Source of the DNA: Alphaproteobacteria bacterium
GTDB taxonomy: Bacteria; Pseudomonadota; Alphaproteobacteria; Rhodobacterales; Rhodobacteraceae
Assembly: GCA_030426685.1 (NCBI GenBank)
Contig: JAUHYC010000001.1
Coordinates: 153,955-217,954, forward strand
Length of the DNA: 64,000 nt
Reading direction: 5' to 3'
Made by a program: the position numbers and the translations under genes. Shown here one piece after another: positions 9,646 through 18,482 of this stretch; the first letter of the stretch is position 1, and every line of letters begins with the position of its first letter. A model generated the notes under the pieces. It saw only the letters and a program-made list of their open reading frames with translations, was not told the origin of the DNA and made no database searches.

Positions 9646-10908
9646 ATGCGCAGACTGGCGCTGGCGCTGGCGCTGATCCCCCTTCCCGCCTTGGCCGAGT
9701 TCTTTACGCTCAAGGGCCACGGCGGGCCGATCATGGGTATCGCAACCGCGCCGGACGGGCGCATTGCCACCGCCAGCTTCGATAATTCAGTGGGTCTCTG
9801 GACCGGTCAAAACCCTGAATGGCTGGAGGGGCACGAAGCTGCCGTCAATTCCGTTACCTTCAATGGAACTGCAATTTATTCCGCCGGAGATGACTTCACC
9901 CTGCGGCGCTGGCCCGGAGGCGATGTTGTTGGTCGGCATAAGGGCAAGATTGTTGGCTTGGCGGCCTCAAAAACCCACATTGCCACGGCCAGTTGGGACG
10001 GCACGATTGGGCTATGGCCAATGGATGGATCCAGGCCGATCCAGCTCGGCCCCACCGGAAGCGGCGTGAATGCCGTCGTGTTCTCAGCAGATGGCACGCA
10101 ACTGTATTCGGCCGGCGCCGATGGTACGCTTCGGGTCTGGGATGTTGGTAGCGGGCAGGAAACTGATCGTCTGATCGAACATGGGTTTGGTATCAACGAA
10201 CTGGTCCTGAACTCGCAGGATGGCTGGATCGCCTATGGTGCGGTTGACGGTGTCACACGCATTCTGGACCTGACCACCGGCGATGTACGCGACTTCAGTC
10301 TCGACCGCCGCCCAATTCTGGCACTTGCGCTCAGCCCCGATCGCAGCAAGTTGGCTGTCGGGGATGGTCAGGGGTACATCATGATGATCGACACCACCGG
10401 ATGGCGCATCGTGCAGGACTTCCGCGCCACCCTGCGCGGACCGGTCTGGGCGCTCGCCTTTTCCGAGGATGGTCAGAATCTCCACGCGGGTGGCATTGAT
10501 GAGGCGATGTATAGCTGGCCCGTCACATCTTTGGGCGAACAGTCACAGATGGCAGCGACCGAGCCCAGCTTTCTTAAAAACCCGGAAGAGATGGGAAACG
10601 GCGAGCGTCAGTTCGCCCGCAAATGCTCGATCTGCCACAGCCTGACACCTGCCGGACAACGTCGCGCGGGGCCCACCCTGCATGGTATTTTTGGCCGGGA
10701 GGCGGGCACATTGCCGGGCTATTTCTACTCTGATACGCTGCAAGACTCTGATATCGTTTGGAATGAAGAGACCATAAATGCTCTTTTCGACGAAGGCCCG
10801 GATCACTACATTCCGGGATCAAAGATGCCGATGCAGCGGATCACGCAAGCACAGGACCGGATCGATCTGATCGCATTTCTGCGCCGCACCACCGCACCAG
10901 AGGACTGA
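9646..10908 (+). CDS. periplasmic WD40 beta-propeller / cytochrome c fusion
   Basis: Signal peptide, then WD40 repeats (TLKGHGGPIMGIATAPDGRIATASFDNSVGLW..., GTLRVWD), then a cytochrome c domain with CSICH and SKMPMQ (probable Met ligand). ATG directly follows the fdhC stop. Confidence 0.9.
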   Translation: MRRLALALALIPLPALAEFFTLKGHGGPIMGIATAPDGRIATASFDNSVGLWTGQNPEWLEGHEAAVNSVTFNGTAIYSAGDDFTLRRWPGGDVVGRHKGKIVGLAASKTHIATASWDGTIGLWPMDGSRPIQLGPTGSGVNAVVFSADGTQLYSAGADGTLRVWDVGSGQETDRLIEHGFGINELVLNSQDGWIAYGAVDGVTRILDLTTGDVRDFSLDRRPILALALSPDRSKLAVGDGQGYIMMIDTTGWRIVQDFRATLRGPVWALAFSEDGQNLHAGGIDEAMYSWPVTSLGEQSQMAATEPSFLKNPEEMGNGERQFARKCSICHSLTPAGQRRAGPTLHGIFGREAGTLPGYFYSDTLQDSDIVWNEETINALFDEGPDHYIPGSKMPMQRITQAQDRIDLIAFLRRTTAPED

Positions 10909-10921
10909 GCCGGAGGAGACC

Positions 10922-11047
10922 ATGAAAGCCTTTCTTGCCGCCGTTGCCGCGATGGTCGTGATCACTGTTGCAGCCCCTTATACGCTGGACCGGATTGGAC
11001 ACAACGCGGCGGATGCGGGCTCTGGCCCGGATGTGCGTCTCGACTGA
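10922..11047 (+). CDS. 41-aa single-TM small protein in the FDH operon
   Basis: Not in the ORF track. MKAFLAAVAAMVVITVAAPYTLDRIGHNAADAGSGPDVRLD*, preceded by GGAGGAG, stop directly followed by the next ATG. Confidence 0.8.
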   Translation: MKAFLAAVAAMVVITVAAPYTLDRIGHNAADAGSGPDVRLD

Positions 11048-11920
11048 ATGCCACAATACCTGACCACCCGAGAACTGGCAGACCTGCTGCGCATTGGCGA
11101 GCGGAAGGCCTACGATCTGGCGTCCTCGGGTGAGATCCCCTGCGTCCGGGCCATGGGCAAGCTGCTGTTCCCAAAGGCCGAGATCATTGCTTGGCTCAAC
11201 GCCTCGCGTTCCGGCCCGCAGGTGGCCGAACCACCCCTGCCGCCGATTGTGGCTGGCAGCCACGATCCGCTCCTGGACTGGGCTCTGCGCGAAAGTGGCT
11301 CGGGACTGGCAACGTATTACGATGGCTCGTTCGACGGGTTGAACCGTCTGGTAGAGCGCAGCGCTCAAGCGGCGGCCCTGCACATCCACGAAACGGACGG
11401 CTTCAACACGCGGACCCTGCGCGAGACGATGGGCGAAGCCCCGGTGATCCTCTACCAAATCGCCCACCGTCAACGCGGCCTGCTGCTGGCGCCCGGCACT
11501 TCGGGCATCTCGGGCTTTCAGGATTTGAAGGGCAGACGCATCATCCTGCGCCAAGACAGCGCCGCCAGCCAACACCTGTTCGATGCTGAGCTGAGCGCCC
11601 ACGACCTGACGCGCGATGACTTGAACGCCTTACCCGTCTGCGCCCGCACCGAGGAAGAACTTGCCACCGCCCTGCGCGACGGCAAGGCCGAGGTCGGATT
11701 CGGACTCGGTGCACTCGCCCGGCCCAACGGGCTGAGCTTCGTGCACACCCATTCAGAACGCTTGGACCTCGCCATCTGGCGCCGCGCCGTGTTCGAACCG
11801 CCGATGCAGACCCTGACCCGGTTCCTGCAATCCCAGCGCTTCAGGGAACGCGCAGCAGAACTGGGCGGATACGATCTTACGGATCTGGGCCAGATCCACC
11901 ACAACGGTGCCAGCGGCTGA
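11048..11920 (+). CDS. HTH (excisionase-like) + PBP-like domain transcriptional regulator
   Basis: N-term YLTTRELADLLRIGERKAYDLASSGEIPCVRAMGKLLFPKAEIIAWL is the excisionase-type HTH. C-term resembles a PBP-like ligand domain. Located between fdh and tup genes. Confidence 0.85.
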   Translation: MPQYLTTRELADLLRIGERKAYDLASSGEIPCVRAMGKLLFPKAEIIAWLNASRSGPQVAEPPLPPIVAGSHDPLLDWALRESGSGLATYYDGSFDGLNRLVERSAQAAALHIHETDGFNTRTLRETMGEAPVILYQIAHRQRGLLLAPGTSGISGFQDLKGRRIILRQDSAASQHLFDAELSAHDLTRDDLNALPVCARTEEELATALRDGKAEVGFGLGALARPNGLSFVHTHSERLDLAIWRRAVFEPPMQTLTRFLQSQRFRERAAELGGYDLTDLGQIHHNGASG

Positions 11921-11923
11921 TCC

Positions 11924-11959
11924 TTCATCTTTTTCCAAATACTCTCGCCGAAGGCGAAA
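11924..11959. repeat. GC-palindromic intergenic element, copy 1
   Basis: TTCATCTTTTTCCAAATACTCTCGCCGAAGGCGAAA between two convergent stop codons. Shares TTCATCT-N6/7-AAATAC at identical spacing, followed by a hairpin. Confidence 0.5.
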
Positions 11960-12772
11960 TTACCGCGCGTTCGGAAAGAACAATTGCTGCCCATCCAGTT
12001 GATAGGAGTCAATCGCAGCCTGACCATCAGGTCCGATCAGCCAGTCTATGAACCGCTGCCCTGCTGTCGCGCGCACTCCGGGATGTTTTTCCGGGTTCAC
12101 CAAGATTACCCCGTATTGGTTGAACAAACGCGGATCACCCTCGACCAAAATCTCAAGGTCACCCCGGTTGCCAAAAGACAGCCACGTGGCGCGATCGGTC
12201 AGGACATAAGCACCCATGCCACTGGCCACGTTCAGGGTCGCCCCCATGCCCGAACCGGTTTCGCGATACCACCTGCCGGATGCACTGGTTGGATCGATAC
12301 CCGCAGCCTTCCAGTGACGCATCTCTGCCTTATGCGTACCGCTGTCGTCGCCGCGTGACGCAAAAGGAGCCTCGGAATTGGCGATTGCAGACAGGGCAAC
12401 GATAATGTCCACCTCGCCTTTAACACCGGCAGGGTCAGCTTTCGGCCCGACCAGAACAAAGTCGTTATACATGACGTCAAACCGTTCCACACCCCAGCCG
12501 TCGGCCACAAACTGCTCTTCTGCGGGTTTGGAATGTACCAGCAGAACATCACCATCTCCGTTGATCGCATTACGGATCGCCTGCCCCGTGCCCACCGCAA
12601 CAACGCGCACGTCAACACCCGTTTCGGCTTCGAAACCCGGCAGGATATGATCCAACAATCCCGAATTCTGCGTCGAGGTTGTGGATTGTACTACGATATA
12701 CGCCTCTTCCGCCGCAGCCGGTACAGCCAGCCCAAGCGCAACAAGCGATGACCGAATAAGGTTACGGATCAT
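11960..12772 (-). CDS. tupA: tungstate ABC transporter substrate-binding protein, TupA-like
   Basis: Signal peptide and VVQSTTSTQNSGLLDHILPGFE, the TTST-type motif of TupA proteins; RGDDSGTH, ETGSGMG. Confidence 0.88.
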   Translation of the reverse strand: MIRNLIRSSLVALGLAVPAAAEEAYIVVQSTTSTQNSGLLDHILPGFEAETGVDVRVVAVGTGQAIRNAINGDGDVLLVHSKPAEEQFVADGWGVERFDVMYNDFVLVGPKADPAGVKGEVDIIVALSAIANSEAPFASRGDDSGTHKAEMRHWKAAGIDPTSASGRWYRETGSGMGATLNVASGMGAYVLTDRATWLSFGNRGDLEILVEGDPRLFNQYGVILVNPEKHPGVRATAGQRFIDWLIGPDGQAAIDSYQLDGQQLFFPNAR

Positions 12773-12794
12773 TCAATTCTCCATTTTCTGTAAA

Positions 12795-13529
12795 TCAGGT
12801 AACCAACCCACCGGCCAGATATCGGCGTGAGTCCGCGCTCTGCGGTGCGTCCAGAACCTGCCGCGCGAGGCCATGCTCAACCACATGACCGGTCTGCATC
12901 ATGACGATATCCGCAGCCAGACGCCGCGCCTGACCGATATCATGCGTCACCATCACGATGCGCACGCCACGCTCCGAAGCGCGCAGCACCATCTGTTCGA
13001 TCTTCTGCGTGGCACTTGGGTCCAGCGCGCTGGTGGGTTCGTCCAGAAACAACGTCCCGGGGTCCAAGGCCAAGGCCCGCAGGATCGCAAGCCTCTGCGC
13101 CTCCCCGCCTGACAGCGAGCGAGCAGCCTGACGCGCTTTGCCCTCAAGCCCCCCTTCGGCCAGTAACTCCGCTATACGCCACTTGCGCTGCGCCCGCGGT
13201 ATGGACTGCCGCCTAAGGACAAAATCCAGATTGGCCGCGACTGAGCGCCGCAACAAAACCGGGCTTTGAAACACCATGGCCTGCCGCGCCTTGTGGCCTG
13301 TACTCAGCGGTTGCCCGTCCTGACAAACCTCTCCCTGATCCGGGGAAATCAGCCCATGCAGACAGCGCAAGAGCAGGCTTTTGCCCGCGCCGTTTGGTCC
13401 GAGGATCAGGGTTGGCCCCGGCCCGTTCAGACAAAGATATGGAACCTCCAGTATCGCCTTGCCGTTGCGCGCGATGCGCAGATTGTGGGCCTCGAGCACG
13501 CCCGGCACTCCAGATATCACATCACGCAT
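12795..13529 (-). CDS. tupC: tungstate ABC transporter ATP-binding protein
   Basis: Walker A GPNGAGKS, signature LSGGEAQR, Walker B LFLDEP. Confidence 0.88.
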   Translation of the reverse strand: MRDVISGVPGVLEAHNLRIARNGKAILEVPYLCLNGPGPTLILGPNGAGKSLLLRCLHGLISPDQGEVCQDGQPLSTGHKARQAMVFQSPVLLRRSVAANLDFVLRRQSIPRAQRKWRIAELLAEGGLEGKARQAARSLSGGEAQRLAILRALALDPGTLFLDEPTSALDPSATQKIEQMVLRASERGVRIVMVTHDIGQARRLAADIVMMQTGHVVEHGLARQVLDAPQSADSRRYLAGGLVT

Positions 13530-14235
13530 GGCGCAATCCCTCCCGTTCCGCCCGCAGGGTCAGAGCGCTGACCAACGCGTTCACCGCCACGGCGATCCCG
13601 ACCAGTATCGCCCCCAGAGCCAAGGCCAGCGCCAGATTGCCTTTCGAGGTTTCAAGTGCAATCGTCGTGGTCATCACCCGGGTTACGTGATTGATATTGC
13701 CGCCCACGATGATCACCGCCCCAACTTCGGCGATGGCGCGTCCGAACCCAGCCAGTAACGCGGTCACCAGAGCCAGCCGTGCGTCCCACAACAGCACCGG
13801 AACCGAGGCCAGCCGTGACACGCCCAGCGAGCGGAGCTGTTCGGAATATTCCTCAGCCAGTGTCTCAACCACTTGCCTAGTCAGCGCCGCGATAATGGGT
13901 GTCACCAGAACAACCTGCGCGATAATCATGGCGGTTGGTGTATACAGCAGTTCGAGCACTCCCAATGGCCCGGACCTTGACAACATCAGATAGACCAGCA
14001 AGCCAACCACGACCGGCGGCAACCCCATCAGAGCGTTCATCAGGATGATCACGACCCGCCGTCCCGGAAACCGCGCCACAGCCAGAGCAGCCCCGACAGG
14101 CATCCCGATCAGGGCTGAAATCAGCACGGCAAAGATCGAAACCCGCAAAGACAACAGCACAATCGCCCACAGCTCTGCATCCCCTCGAAAGATGAGGGAA
14201 AGAGCGATGTTGAATTCTGATGCAAAGTTCTGCAT
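13522..14235 (-). CDS. tupB: tungstate ABC transporter permease
   Basis: Hydrophobic permease, EVGAVIIVGGNINHVTRVMTTTIALETSKG typical of TupB; overlaps tupC. Confidence 0.87.
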   Translation of the reverse strand: MQNFASEFNIALSLIFRGDAELWAIVLLSLRVSIFAVLISALIGMPVGAALAVARFPGRRVVIILMNALMGLPPVVVGLLVYLMLSRSGPLGVLELLYTPTAMIIAQVVLVTPIIAALTRQVVETLAEEYSEQLRSLGVSRLASVPVLLWDARLALVTALLAGFGRAIAEVGAVIIVGGNINHVTRVMTTTIALETSKGNLALALALGAILVGIAVAVNALVSALTLRAEREGLRHA

Positions 14236-14343
14236 TTTGTTCAGTTATTGAATAATGGCATCGTATTTAGCGGTATATTTCATAGGAATACTAAGCCGAT
14301 TGAGCACGAAATACACACACAAATCCGACTTCCCAAACAAAAA

Positions 14344-14367
14344 ACACGGCCCTTCTCGGGGCCGCGT
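14344..14367 (-). terminator. rho-independent terminator after the SBP gene (end of pyrimidine operon)
   Basis: On the minus strand: ACGCGGCCCC-GAGAA-GGGCCGTGTTTTTT. Confidence 0.75.
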
Positions 14368-14393
14368 TCAGAGCGTCAGATATGTGCCGGTGA

Positions 14394-15389
14394 TCAATTC
14401 AACGCAGCATCCGTGATCTGGTGCGTCCACGCGCCTTCCGGCTGTGCGGTGATCACAGGGTCAGAGCCACCGGACATCAACGTTGACACCGTGCGCTCGT
14501 AATCTTCGGGGCTCAGTGCGCCATTGGACCCTGCGGTCAGCTTGGCAATTTCACCCATCATGCGCTTTTGGTGTTCTTCCGTCTGAGCACCGGTTGCATC
14601 GTTTTCCAGCACGATCTCAGCAGCCTCATCCGGATTTTCTTCTGCGTATTTCCAACCCTTCATCGACGCGCGAACAAACCGTTCCATCTTGTCGACAAAG
14701 GCTGCATCACTCAGATTTTCTTCGAGCACATAAAGACCGTCTTCAAGTGTTGCGACACCCTGATCTTCGTACTTGAAAGTAATAAGTTCCTCGGGCGCGA
14801 CACCGGCATCGATGACCTGCCAATATTCGTTGTAGGTCATCGTACTGATGCAATCGGCCTGGCGCTGGAGCAGCGGATCAACGTTGAATCCCTGTTTCAG
14901 CACCTCGACACCGTTCTCGCTTTTGCCGTCAGTGTTGATATTCAGCTGATTCATCCAGCTCATGAAGGGGAACTCATTGCCGAAGAACCAGACGCCCAAC
15001 GTGCGGTTCTTAAGGTCTTCAGGCGAAGTTATCCCAGCATCTTTCCAGCAGGTCAGCATCATGCCCGAGCTTTTGAACGGCTGTGCAATATTGACCAACG
15101 GCAGCCCCTTTTCGCGCGCGGCCAGTGCGGCAGGCATCCATTCGACTGTCACGTCGGCTCCACCTCCGGCAATCACCTGAGTCGGCGCAATGTCGGGACC
15201 ACCAGGCAGAATGGTGACATCCAGCCCCTCTTCTTCGTAGAATCCTTTGTCCTTGGCTACATAGTACCCGGCAAACTGCGCCTGCGTGACCCATTTCAAT
15301 TGAAGCGTAACCTCATCCGCAGCAAGCGCTGCGCTGGCGGCCATGCTAAAGGCGGCTATCGCCCCGCTGAGTAGCTTATTCATCTTCAT
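14394..15389 (-). CDS. ABC transporter substrate-binding protein (NMT1/THI5-like), probable pyrimidine/degradation-intermediate uptake
   Basis: LQLKWVTQAQFAGYYVAKDKGFYEEEGLDVTILPGGPDI is typical of NMT1-like SBPs; in an operon with pyrimidine degradation genes. Confidence 0.88.
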   Translation of the reverse strand: MKMNKLLSGAIAAFSMAASAALAADEVTLQLKWVTQAQFAGYYVAKDKGFYEEEGLDVTILPGGPDIAPTQVIAGGGADVTVEWMPAALAAREKGLPLVNIAQPFKSSGMMLTCWKDAGITSPEDLKNRTLGVWFFGNEFPFMSWMNQLNINTDGKSENGVEVLKQGFNVDPLLQRQADCISTMTYNEYWQVIDAGVAPEELITFKYEDQGVATLEDGLYVLEENLSDAAFVDKMERFVRASMKGWKYAEENPDEAAEIVLENDATGAQTEEHQKRMMGEIAKLTAGSNGALSPEDYERTVSTLMSGGSDPVITAQPEGAWTHQITDAALN

Positions 15390-15444
15390 GTCTCCTAGTT
15401 GCTGTTGGTGCCCCGTTTTCGGGGTCTGTTAAAATCTTCCTTTG

Positions 15445-16290
15445 TTATCCTCGTTGCGACGGATGCCAGAATGTCACCGCCTTCTCGATCATCGCGACCA
15501 GACCGTAGAACGCGGTGCCGGCCAAAGCGGCCACCACAATCTCGGCCCAGACCATATCAAGCGACAACTGCCCGACGCTGGTCGAAATCCGAAAGCCCAT
15601 GCCCAGCGTAGGTGAGCCAAAGAACTCGGCCACGATAGCGCCGATCAGCGCCAGTGTGGTGGAAATCTTCAGCCCATTGAAAACAAACGGCATCGCGGCA
15701 GGCAGGCGCAGCTTCACAAAGCTCTGCCAGTAGGTCGCAGCGTAGGTCTCCATCAGGTCTCGTTGCATGGACGTTGCCTCACGCAGTCCGGCCACGGTGT
15801 TCACAAGCATTGGAAAGAATACCATCACAACGACGACCGCAGCCTTCGAATGCCAGTCGAACCCGAACCACATAACCAGTATCGGAGCGGTTCCGACGAT
15901 GGGCAATGCGGCAACGAAATTGCCAACCGGCAACAGGCCGAGCCGCAGGAAATCCCAGCGATCCACGGCAATGGCCATCAGGAAAGCAGCCGTACAGCCA
16001 ATGATGTAGCCACTGAGTGCTCCCTTAATGATGGTTTGCGTAAAATCCGCCCAAAGGATCGGCAAGCTATCGGCAAAGCGCACAGCTATGACGGAAGGCG
16101 CGGGCAGGATTACCAAGGGCACTTCGAGCCCCTGCACCAGAAGCTCCCAGACACCAATGACGGTCAGACCAAAAATCAGCGGTGCCAGAAACCGAACCAT
16201 CGGCGTATCGGCCTGCGGTCCGCTGGCCAGTCGGCTGTTAAGCCACCAGCCTGTCAGCCACACAAGGATTGCCAGGAACACCAAGATCAT
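15445..16290 (-). CDS. ABC transporter permease
   Basis: Binding-protein-dependent permease (SsuC/TauC-like) with the EFFGSPTLGMGFRI region. Confidence 0.88.
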   Translation of the reverse strand: MILVFLAILVWLTGWWLNSRLASGPQADTPMVRFLAPLIFGLTVIGVWELLVQGLEVPLVILPAPSVIAVRFADSLPILWADFTQTIIKGALSGYIIGCTAAFLMAIAVDRWDFLRLGLLPVGNFVAALPIVGTAPILVMWFGFDWHSKAAVVVVMVFFPMLVNTVAGLREATSMQRDLMETYAATYWQSFVKLRLPAAMPFVFNGLKISTTLALIGAIVAEFFGSPTLGMGFRISTSVGQLSLDMVWAEIVVAALAGTAFYGLVAMIEKAVTFWHPSQRG

Positions 16291-17213
16291 TGTGCCATCC
16301 CCATCCGTCTCAGAACCGTGCGCTCAATCAGTCCCAGCAGCCCGACAAGACAGCCTGCCAGAATCGCTGCTGCAAACAGCGCCGACCAAATCTGCACCGT
16401 CTGACCATAGTAGCTTCCGGCCAGCAGGCGCGCGCCCAGCCCCGCGACCGCACCGGTCGGCAATTCCCCCACGATCGCCCCGACCAGAGACGCCGCGATG
16501 CCAATTTTCAGAGAGGCGAACAGATATGGCATCGAGGCGGGCAAGCGCAGCTTCCAAAATCCCTGTGACTGGCTGGCATTATACGTGCGCAGCAGATCCA
16601 GCTGCATCGCATCCGGACTGCGAAGCCCTTTCACCATGCCGACAACCACCGGGAAAAAGCTCAGATAGGCCGAGATGATGGCCTTGGGTATAATGCCCTG
16701 CACCCCCACCGAATACAGTACCACGATGATCATAGGTGCCAGCGCAATGATCGGGATGGTCTGGCTGACAATCGCCCAGGGCATCACCGACAAGTCCATC
16801 ACTTTGCTGTGGACGATCCCGACCGCCAGCAGAATGCCCAATCCGGTGCCGATTACAAAGCCCAGCATCGTAGCGCTCAGGGTGACCCAACCATGATAGA
16901 CGAGTGAGCGCTTCGACGTGATCTTCTTCCCAACTGTCGAGTCCCAGAGCTCAGTAATCACCTCATGTGGCGCGGGCAACCTCGGACGGTCCTGATCCCA
17001 GGTATCCGGAATGGCAAAGCTGTTATCCCAAACCAGGATGATATCGTTTTCCTGCATCCGCTCTTTGGCGTTGGGCGGATCAACCTGCTCACCTGCGCGT
17101 TCGGCCGCATTCAGAGCGCTGTCGATATTCATGGGAATACACGCGATGTACCAAAACGCCACAATGGCAGCGACAACCCACAAAACAGCGGTGATTTGCT
17201 TCATGCCTGCCAC
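16287..17213 (-). CDS. ABC transporter permease
   Basis: Second permease, GELPTGAVAGLGARLL; overlaps the neighbouring permease. Confidence 0.88.
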   Translation of the reverse strand: MAGMKQITAVLWVVAAIVAFWYIACIPMNIDSALNAAERAGEQVDPPNAKERMQENDIILVWDNSFAIPDTWDQDRPRLPAPHEVITELWDSTVGKKITSKRSLVYHGWVTLSATMLGFVIGTGLGILLAVGIVHSKVMDLSVMPWAIVSQTIPIIALAPMIIVVLYSVGVQGIIPKAIISAYLSFFPVVVGMVKGLRSPDAMQLDLLRTYNASQSQGFWKLRLPASMPYLFASLKIGIAASLVGAIVGELPTGAVAGLGARLLAGSYYGQTVQIWSALFAAAILAGCLVGLLGLIERTVLRRMGMAQ

Positions 17214-17632
17214 TCCATTCGAATAACCGGTATCGTATCGGGCGGTGACGGAGGTTCGGTCCCCGTCTCGATAAACCCCTCGCGCCGGTAGAAACGCTGT
17301 GCGTCACGGTTCGGTACATGGGTAGTCAGCCACAGGTAGTCGCGCCCGTCTTTGGCCTGATCCAGCAACTGTTTACCGATCCCCTCACCCGTCCGCAGGC
17401 AGTATAGAGCCCCCACTTTGCACTCAACCGGATCAACGGACATATAACAATCAACCGGATCGCCCGAGACCCAGATTTCGCGCTTTGGGAACGCCTCGCT
17501 GATCAGCTTTTCAAGCTGTTCTTCGGGCAGATCATCGGGCATCCAGTCCGTTTGTATGATCCAGGTCGATACGACCCGCGCACAGGCTGCAGCATCCTCG
17601 GGTAACGCCCGTCTTATCTCGGCACCCGGCAT
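17201..17632 (-). CDS. GNAT family N-acetyltransferase
   Basis: EIRRALPEDAAACARVVSTW...RTGEGIGKQLLDQAKDGRDYLWLTTHVPNRDAQRFYRREGF is a GNAT signature. Confidence 0.85.
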   Translation of the reverse strand: MPGAEIRRALPEDAAACARVVSTWIIQTDWMPDDLPEEQLEKLISEAFPKREIWVSGDPVDCYMSVDPVECKVGALYCLRTGEGIGKQLLDQAKDGRDYLWLTTHVPNRDAQRFYRREGFIETGTEPPSPPDTIPVIRMEWQA

Positions 17633-18429
17633 TACACATCATCCCCATGTCCGGCCCGCAATCCTTCACGCACCCGATGGGCAACTTCGATAAATTCGGG
17701 TGTGTCGCGAATATCCAGAGGCCGCTCCTTCGGCAAAGGGCTGTCGATTACGTCCGTGATCCGCCCCGGCCGCGGGCTCATCACCACAATCTTGGTGCTC
17801 AGGTACACCGCTTCGGGGATCGAATGCGTGACGAAACCAATTGTCTTTTCGGTGCGTGCCCAGAGTTCCAGAAGCTGTTCGTTCAGATGGTCGCGAACGA
17901 TTTCGTCCAATGCGCCGAAAGGTTCGTCCATTAACAGGATATCCGCATCAAACGCCAACGCCCGCGCGATGCTTGCACGTTGCTGCATCCCCCCTGATAA
18001 CTGCCAGGGAAATTTGCCGCCAAATCCTGCAAGATCAACAAGTTCCAGAACTTTGTTGACGCGCTCATCCTGCTCGGCGGAGGAATATCCCATGATCTCA
18101 AGCGGCAGCTTGATATTCTTGGCAATCGTTCGCCACGGATACAGCCCCGCCGCTTGAAACACATACCCATATGCCCGGTTCCTTCGGGCTTCGTCTGGGG
18201 TCATGCCATTGACGGTCAGTGTCCCACCCGTCGGAGTCTCCAACGCTGCAATGCAGCGCAGGAATGTGGTTTTTCCGCAACCAGAAGGTCCGATGAAGCT
18301 GACGAACTCTCCCCTGTCGATCGACAGATTCACGTCTTTCAACGCATGAATAGGGCCATCATTCGTCTGAAACGTAAGGTCCAGTTGCCTTGCCTCAACC
18401 ACAGGCTGGTTCTTTTTTTCTTTGATCAT
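17632..18429 (-). CDS. ABC transporter ATP-binding protein
   Basis: GPSGCGKT, LSGGMQQR, LLMDEPFGALD. Start refined to MIKEKKNQP. Confidence 0.9.
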   Translation of the reverse strand: MIKEKKNQPVVEARQLDLTFQTNDGPIHALKDVNLSIDRGEFVSFIGPSGCGKTTFLRCIAALETPTGGTLTVNGMTPDEARRNRAYGYVFQAAGLYPWRTIAKNIKLPLEIMGYSSAEQDERVNKVLELVDLAGFGGKFPWQLSGGMQQRASIARALAFDADILLMDEPFGALDEIVRDHLNEQLLELWARTEKTIGFVTHSIPEAVYLSTKIVVMSPRPGRITDVIDSPLPKERPLDIRDTPEFIEVAHRVREGLRAGHGDDV

Positions 18430-18482
18430 TCCGTTGCCTTGAAAACTCACATCCGGACCGCAACACTGGCGATCCACGGACC

